NCBI GenBank assembly: GCA_002384765.1
Contig: DGBM01000301.1
Location: forward strand, 1 to 9,241
DNA length: 9,241 bases
Direction: 5' to 3'
DNA from: Demequinaceae bacterium UBA4004
GTDB taxonomy: Bacteria; Actinomycetota; Actinomycetes; Actinomycetales; Demequinaceae
A model generated the notes under the pieces. That model ran no database searches, had not been told where the DNA came from, and worked only from the letters and a program-made list of their open reading frames with translations. The first letter of the stretch is position 1, and every line of letters starts with the position of its first letter. Position numbers and translations under genes: made by a program. Below are positions 5,570-9,241 of the stretch, in pieces.

Positions 5570-5624
5570 GCGCGTAAGTCTCGCACGAGTGCTAACGGTA
5601 AGGTAAACGCAACCGGAGGTAGCC
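5570..5624. promoter_or_regulatory. Divergent control region between glnR and the unknown membrane protein
   Basis: Only 55 bp separate the two starts. On the plus strand TAAGGT (5599-5604) fits a -10 for glnR, with the GGAGG ribosome binding site at 5615-5619. On the minus strand TACCGT (5595-5600) fits a -10 for the membrane protein. The two hexamers overlap, so the divergent promoters would compete for polymerase. Neither has a convincing -35. I found no clear GlnR box (GTnAC/GAAAC pattern) in this stretch. Confidence 0.4.
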
Positions 5625-6341
5625 ATGGCCGACCTGCTTGTGCTGACGCCGTCTGCTGACGGCGCCGCCGAGGTCCTGCCTGCCCTGGCCCTGCTCAGCC
5701 ACCGGACCCGTGTTGTCGCCCCCGAGCCCTCGGCCATGCTGGACGCCCTCGACGCCGACGTCCTGGTGATCGACGCGCGCGCCGATCTGTCCGAGGCGCG
5801 CAACAACTGCCGCCTTGTCCAGGTCACGGGCGTCCAGGTGCCCCTGCTTCTTGTGTTGCGCGAGGGCGGAATGTCGATCGTCACCGCCGAATGGGGCGCC
5901 GACGACGTGGTGCTCACCGACGCCTCCCCCGCCGAGGTCGAGGCCCGATTGAGGTTGCTGCTGGGCAGGGCATCGTCCGCGGATCCCCTGGAAAAGGCGG
6001 CCGAGTACAAATCCGGCGATCTTACGGTGGATGTGGGGGGCTACACCGCGCGGCTCAAGGGCAGACCACTCGACCTCACCTATAAGGAGTTCGAACTCCT
6101 CAAGTACCTGATGCAGCACCCGGGACGCGTCTACACCCGCGACCAGCTGTTGCAGGAGGTGTGGGGCTTCGACTACTACGGCGGCACGCGCACCGTGGAT
6201 GTCCACGTCCGCCGCCTGCGCGCCAAACTGGGCGCGGAACACGAACAGCTCATCGGCACCGTGCGCAACGTGGGCTATCGCTTTGACCCGCTCCCCATCA
6301 AACATGCGGCGGATCCTTCGCCGAGCTCTGCGAACGCGTAG
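5625..6341 (+). CDS. glnR: GlnR-type OmpR-family nitrogen response regulator
   Basis: A 238-residue winged-helix regulator. The N-terminal receiver-like domain (1-110) starts [20 protein letters not shown] and lacks the acidic pair normally following strand 1, but keeps Asp50 (VLVID) and Arg52, as in GlnR, where the unphosphorylated Asp50 stabilises the dimer. [10 protein letters not shown] and [15 protein letters not shown] are close to known GlnR sequences. The DNA-binding domain (about 130-222) has [31 protein letters not shown], the recognition helix [16 protein letters not shown] and the wing [12 protein letters not shown]. GlnR controls nitrogen assimilation genes in actinobacteria without a partner kinase. 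The ATG has GGAGG five bases upstream. In Mycobacterium tuberculosis glnR is next to mshD; here the next gene is nhaA. Identification rests on strong similarity remembered from Streptomyces GlnR, both in the receiver and the wing. Confidence 0.88.
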   Translation: MADLLVLTPSADGAAEVLPALALLSHRTRVVAPEPSAMLDALDADVLVIDARADLSEARNNCRLVQVTGVQVPLLLVLREGGMSIVTAEWGADDVVLTDASPAEVEARLRLLLGRASSADPLEKAAEYKSGDLTVDVGGYTARLKGRPLDLTYKEFELLKYLMQHPGRVYTRDQLLQEVWGFDYYGGTRTVDVHVRRLRAKLGAEHEQLIGTVRNVGYRFDPLPIKHAADPSPSSANA

Positions 6342-6380
6342 ACACCGACGGGGAAGCAGGAGCGTCGCGCCGGGCGTTGA

Positions 6381-6434
6381 GGTCAGTGACCGGGCCTCAG
6401 ATGCTCGGTAGGCTAGGACCCACCATCGTTGGTG
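6381..6434 (+). promoter_or_regulatory. Candidate nhaA promoter with palindrome over the -35 and a leader hairpin
   Basis: GTGACC (6386-6391), 17 bp and TAGGCT (6409-6414) make a plausible promoter for nhaA in the 119-bp gap after glnR. The -35 is half of a perfect palindrome GGTCA-G-TGACC (6381-6391), a possible operator. The likely leader contains CACCA-TCGT-TGGTG (6421-6434), a 5-bp hairpin with a 4-nt loop. All sequences are directly visible; their roles are inferred. The rest of the gap shows nothing else, and no clear terminator for glnR. Confidence 0.45.
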
Positions 6435-6460
6435 ATGTCCCACAACGAAAGTAGGTTCCG

Positions 6461-7783
6461 ATGGTCCGCGCCCGTGCCCGCAGGCTGTTCAGCCGCCTGA
6501 CGCCGTCCACGGAGCAGACCCTCGCGGACGTACTTCGCACCGAGCGGGCCGGGGGAATCCTGCTGCTCATCGGCACGGTGGTTGCCCTCGTGTGGGCCAA
6601 CTCGGTGTGGGCGGACGGCTACGAGACCGTCAAGACCACCGTGATCGGTCCCCACGCGCTTCACCTCGACCTGGCCCTCGAGACGTGGGCCAAGGATGGC
6701 CTGCTCGCCATCTTCTTCTTTGTGATCGGTTTGGAACTGAAGCGCGAAATCGTCGCCGGGGAACTGCGCAGGCCCGCCACGGCCATCGTGCCGATCATCG
6801 CCGCCATCGGTGGAATGCTGGTGCCGGCAGGCCTGTATGTGCTCATCAACGCCACCAGCGATGCGGGTTCATTGTCCGGCTGGGCGGTACCCGTCGCCAC
6901 GGACATCGCTTTCGCCATCGCCGTCCTGAGCGTGGTAGGCAAGTGGCTTCCCAACGCCTTGCGCGCGTTCCTGCTGACCCTGGCCGTGGTGGACGACCTG
7001 CTGGCGATCGTCATCATCGCGGTGTTCTTCACCGACAGCCTCGCGCTTGGCTGGCTGGGGGCGTCGGTGGCGTCCATCGCCCTGTTCTGGTTCCTCATTC
7101 GCAAGGGGGTCACGACGGCGTGGGTGCTGGTGCCCGTCGGACTTGTGGCGTGGGCCACGATGCACGCGTCGGGGGTGCACGCCACCATCGCCGGAGTGAT
7201 TCTGGGCATGGCGGTCCCGGCTATCGCTCGCCCGCACGAGAGGCACAGCCTGGCCGAACATTGGGAGCACTGGTGGCGACCGATCTCCGCGGGATTCGCG
7301 GTACCCGTGTTCGCGCTGTTGGCGGCGGGAGTTGCGGTGGATGGGGCCGCGATTGCCGCGGCCGCGGCCGACCCGGTGGCCCGGGGCGTCGTCGCCGGAC
7401 TGGTCATTGGCAAGCCGGTGGGCATCTTGCTGTTCACCTTTCTGGTGGCGACCTTCACGCGCGCCTCCTTGGATCGCGGCCTCAGCTGGTGGGATGTCCT
7501 GGGCATGTCCGCTTTGGCCGGCATCGGCTTTACCGTGTCGCTCCTGATCGGCGACCTCGCGTTCGCTGGCGATCGGGTCTCCGAAGTGAAGATGGCCGTG
7601 CTGTCGGCGTCGCTGCTGTCGGCCATCATTGGTGCGGTCATCCTGATGTGGCGCGACCGCTTCTATCGGTCCGTGTTTGAGCGCCGCTCGACACCGGTGC
7701 CGGACTCCCGCCTCGCGGACGCCGCAGTGCTCGAGCGTGAACTCGACAAGCGCGGCCGCATGACCGCTACCGAGGCCGAATAG
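6461..7783 (+). CDS. nhaA: Na+/H+ antiporter NhaA
   Basis: A 440-residue integral membrane antiporter that expels Na+ (or Li+) in exchange for protons. About twelve hydrophobic segments are seen from residue 31 to 394. Key residues of the NhaA fold are present: VATDIAFA (Asp148, equivalent to E. coli Asp133), LAVVDDLLAIV (Asp178-Asp179, the ion-binding pair Asp163-Asp164 in E. coli) and GLVIGKPVGI (Lys318, like Lys300). FFFVIGLELKREI (86-97) and SGVHATIAGVILGM (237-250) are also family hallmarks. The first 30 residues and the last 40 are cytoplasmic and charged. Length is greater than the 388 of E. coli but usual for actinobacteria. The ATG has only a modest AGTAGG ribosome binding site. It has its own candidate promoter and ends 18 bp from the convergent nth stop. 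Identity is secure. Confidence 0.97.
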   Translation: MVRARARRLFSRLTPSTEQTLADVLRTERAGGILLLIGTVVALVWANSVWADGYETVKTTVIGPHALHLDLALETWAKDGLLAIFFFVIGLELKREIVAGELRRPATAIVPIIAAIGGMLVPAGLYVLINATSDAGSLSGWAVPVATDIAFAIAVLSVVGKWLPNALRAFLLTLAVVDDLLAIVIIAVFFTDSLALGWLGASVASIALFWFLIRKGVTTAWVLVPVGLVAWATMHASGVHATIAGVILGMAVPAIARPHERHSLAEHWEHWWRPISAGFAVPVFALLAAGVAVDGAAIAAAAADPVARGVVAGLVIGKPVGILLFTFLVATFTRASLDRGLSWWDVLGMSALAGIGFTVSLLIGDLAFAGDRVSEVKMAVLSASLLSAIIGAVILMWRDRFYRSVFERRSTPVPDSRLADAAVLERELDKRGRMTATEAE

Positions 7784-7801
7784 CGTCGGCGCCCCGTCGA
7801 C

Positions 7802-8488
7802 CTACCCGAGCGTTCCCGCGGACGGACACCAGCGGGAGATTTCGCAACCGCCGCAGTCCGGCTTTCGAGCGGTGCACCTTCTGCGCCCGTGAAAGATGAT
7901 GCGGTGCGACCACAGGGTCCACTCGCGCCTCTCGATGAGCGCCATCAGATCGCGCTCGACCGCCACCGGATCGTCGTGGACTGTGAGGCCGAGTCGGCGG
8001 GCCAGCCGACCCATGTGAGTATCGACCGTGATACCTGGAACGCCGAAGGCGTTGCCCAGCACCACGTTGGCCGTCTTGCGTCCCACGCCGCGCAACGTCA
8101 CCAGATCCTGGAGGCGGCCGGGTACGTCGCCGTCGTGGAGCCTTACCAGGTCGCCGGAGAGCTCCAGAATCGACGTGGCCTTGGCGCGGAAGAAGCCGGT
8201 CGACCTGATGAGTCCCTCCAGTTCCGCGCGAGGCGCCGACGCCATAGCCGCGGCATCGGGGAAGCGGGCGAAGAGGGCTGGCGTGACCTGATTCACGCGC
8301 ACGTCCGTGCACTGCGCGGACAGGACGGTGGCCACCAGCAACTGGAAGGCGCCGTCAAAATCGAGTTCGCACCGGGCATCCGGATACACCTCGGCGAGGG
8401 TGCGATTGATACGGCGTGCGCGCCGCACCACGCCCACGGCGGGGTCCTGGCCGGCGATTGCCACCGGGAGAGTGCCGCGCGTCGCCAT
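7802..8488 (-). CDS. nth: Endonuclease III (DNA glycosylase/AP lyase)
   Basis: A 228-residue bifunctional base-excision repair enzyme that removes oxidised pyrimidines and cleaves the abasic site. The helix-hairpin-helix is at LRGVGRKTANVVLGNAFG (132-149) with catalytic Lys138, followed by ITVDTHMGRLARRLG carrying catalytic Asp156. VATVLSAQCTDVRVN (52-66) is the usual early motif. The four cysteines of the [4Fe-4S] cluster are Cys205-x6-Cys212-x2-Cys215-x5-Cys221, all intact. The frame stays open to 8830, but I choose the ATG at 8488: similarity begins there and a -10-like TACAGT ends exactly six bases before it, which predicts a leaderless message. The gene is divergent from the rsiG-like gene and convergent with nhaA; a nth/crp neighbourhood is common in actinobacteria. 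The N-terminal 25 residues are family-variable. Confidence 0.96.
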   Translation of the reverse strand: MATRGTLPVAIAGQDPAVGVVRRARRINRTLAEVYPDARCELDFDGAFQLLVATVLSAQCTDVRVNQVTPALFARFPDAAAMASAPRAELEGLIRSTGFFRAKATSILELSGDLVRLHDGDVPGRLQDLVTLRGVGRKTANVVLGNAFGVPGITVDTHMGRLARRLGLTVHDDPVAVERDLMALIERREWTLWSHRIIFHGRRRCTARKPDCGGCEISRWCPSAGTLG

Positions 8489-8494
8489 GCACCC

Positions 8495-8539
8495 ACTGTA
8501 AACGGGGCTCAAGGCGACCCGGCCACGCGCCGATACAGT
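8495..8539. promoter_or_regulatory. Divergent nth / rsiG-like promoter region
   Basis: TACAGT occurs once on each strand: at 8495-8500 on the minus strand, six bases before the nth ATG, and at 8534-8539 on the plus strand, facing the rsiG-like gene. Each fits a TAnnnT -10 element. Clear -35 hexamers are missing. Between 8539 and the rsiG-like start a perfect inverted repeat CCGGC-ATTCC-GCCGG (8546-8560) could fold in that gene's leader. Confidence 0.4.
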
Positions 8540-8584
8540 TCTCGACCGGCATTCCGCCGGAAGATTGCGCGAAGGGCGGTGCTC

Positions 8585-8992
8585 GTGGCACTCAGTAGCC
8601 AGGCTGCGCTTGCGCAACTGCGCCACCAGCGCCGCGAAATGCGTCGGGAGTTGGCTCGCATCCGATGGTGGCTGCGGCTCCTTCAGGCGCGCCGAGACCT
8701 GCTGATCGGTCAGGTAGCCCCACCAGGGGAGACCGGAGCCGTGGATCTTGACTCCGCATGGGAGGCCCTCGCCGCCGACGCGCCGACGTCGGCAGAGCTC
8801 TCTGCGGCAATCTGGACAGACGGCCCTCACCGGATTCCCGGTAGCATCGAGCGCATCGATGCATTGACAGCGCGTCTTGAGTCATACGAAGCGCGAGTCA
8901 GTGAGAACCTGGAGACTGTGACGGGCGACGTGGTGAAAGCAATGGGCGAGGCGCACCGTGCGTCCGTGCAGCCGAGGATGAGCCATGCCTGA
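8585..8992 (+). CDS. RsiG-like helical protein with degenerate c-di-GMP motif
   Basis: A 135-residue, almost fully helical protein with two long amphipathic helices (about 4-42 and 88-128) joined by a loop. The arrangement resembles RsiG, the actinobacterial anti-sigma factor whose helical hairpin binds c-di-GMP through E-x3-S-x2-R-x3-Q-x3-D on each helix. The first helix keeps the RLLQARRDLL core (Gln34, Asp38), but the Glu, Ser and Arg positions are Leu23, Arg27 and Leu30. The second keeps Glu102 and Ser106 but loses the Arg/Gln/Asp positions (Leu109, Thr113, Val117). I take the GTG at 8585 as start because AAGGG lies 8 bases upstream; a GTG at 8579 is too close to that site. The gene overlaps the crp start by 8 bp. 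The family call is from pattern and memory, so moderate; an unrelated coiled coil is the alternative. No gene for a sigma factor is seen in the window. Confidence 0.6.
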   Translation: MALSSQAALAQLRHQRREMRRELARIRWWLRLLQARRDLLIGQVAPPGETGAVDLDSAWEALAADAPTSAELSAAIWTDGPHRIPGSIERIDALTARLESYEARVSENLETVTGDVVKAMGEAHRASVQPRMSHA

Positions 8993-9241
8993 GAGCCCGC
9001 GCGAAGAACAGCTGCTGCGTTCCGCACCGCTCTTCGGCGGCATGGACGCGGAGAACGCCCGCTCGCTGATCGCCACGATGGTGCGCAAGGAAGTGGGACG
9101 CGGCGAGACCATCTACCGTGAGGGAGACGACGGCCACGCCATGTACGTCCTGGTGCGTGGCAAGGTGAAGTTGGCTCGCACGGCTCGCGACGGTCGCGAG
9201 AACCTGCTCGCCCTGCTCGGCGTGGGCGACATGTTCGGCGA
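8985..9241 (+). CDS. CRP/FNR-family transcriptional regulator, N-terminal part
   Basis: The first 85 codons of a gene cut by the window end. MPESPREEQLLRSAPLFGGM is the usual opening (LLRxxPLFxxL), followed by the cyclic nucleotide-binding beta-roll: VGRGETIYREGDDGHAMYVL (a variant of the G-x-x-I-x-x-E-G-D pattern), VRGKVKLARTARDGRENLLA and LLGVGDMFGE. This matches actinobacterial CRP (Rv3676-like), a cAMP-responsive global regulator acting as a dimer. The phosphate-binding cassette and the C-terminal helix-turn-helix lie beyond the edge, so cAMP binding is inferred. The ATG lies inside the end of the rsiG-like gene (8-bp overlap) with GAGG (8974-8977) seven bases upstream, so the two are cotranscribed and probably coupled. 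Confidence 0.92.
   Translation, partial: MPESPREEQLLRSAPLFGGMDAENARSLIATMVRKEVGRGETIYREGDDGHAMYVLVRGKVKLARTARDGRENLLALLGVGDMFG

Noticed and set aside
5592..6443. 283-codon minus-strand frame opposite glnR
   Set aside because: The sense strand encodes a full GlnR-type protein; the antisense product has no recognisable domain.
6592..7680. 362-codon frame inside nhaA in another frame
   Set aside because: Arg/Gly/His-rich shadow of nhaA, whose catalytic Asp residues and helices are intact.
7784..7801. Possible terminator between nhaA and nth
   Set aside because: GTCG and CGAC could form only four pairs around a large loop, with no T-run; not convincing.
8649..9178. Repeated GTTGGCTCGCA in the rsiG-like and crp genes
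   Set aside because: An 11-bp match in different frames of two GC-rich genes; most likely chance.

Overview
The window is high-GC DNA with tightly packed genes, GTG starts and GGAGG-type ribosome binding sites. The gene set (ClpC, DUF2516-like protein, D-aminoacyl-tRNA deacylase, YgfZ, UPF0678/FABP-like protein, DsrE, DUF4395, a GlnR-type regulator, Nth, an RsiG-like protein, a CRP-family regulator) points to an actinobacterium, most likely of the order Micrococcales. I cannot name a genus from the sequence alone. It reads as chromosomal core sequence: I see no insertion sequence, phage gene, CRISPR array, tRNA or rRNA.

Layout. (1) 1-803: the start of clpC on the minus strand, its control region with a candidate ClgR box and a possible Shine-Dalgarno-sequestering leader, then a divergent two-cistron unit (a 38-codon ORF overlapping a small XRE regulator) behind a good promoter covered by three regularly spaced inverted repeats. 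(2) 809-5569: a long minus-strand run, read from high to low coordinates: unknown polytopic membrane protein, membrane-anchored thioredoxin-like protein, DUF4395 membrane protein, DsrE-like protein, a 36-residue single-pass membrane protein, a UPF0678/nitrobindin-like protein, the folate-binding protein YgfZ, a DUF2516-like membrane protein and D-aminoacyl-tRNA deacylase. Most junctions are -4 to +6 bp; gaps of 80, 39 and 64 bp may hold internal promoters. (3) 5625-7783: the plus-strand glnR-type regulator, divergent from the membrane protein, followed by nhaA with its own candidate promoter. (4) 7802-9241: nth on the minus strand, convergent with nhaA and divergent from an rsiG-like gene that overlaps the start of a crp-type regulator, which runs off the end of the window.

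How the genes fit together. The middle block looks like a thiol/sulfur redox neighbourhood: three successive products (thioredoxin-like, DUF4395, DsrE) each carry a CxxC pair, and YgfZ, which belongs to iron-sulfur cluster maintenance, follows downstream. GlnR (nitrogen), CRP (cyclic nucleotide), the RsiG-like protein (a family tied to c-di-GMP and sigma factor control) and the XRE protein make the window rich in regulators. Apart from the clpC leader, the xre operator array and the degenerate RsiG-like protein, most of it is ordinary actinobacterial core genome, and I do not see a clearly new large system.
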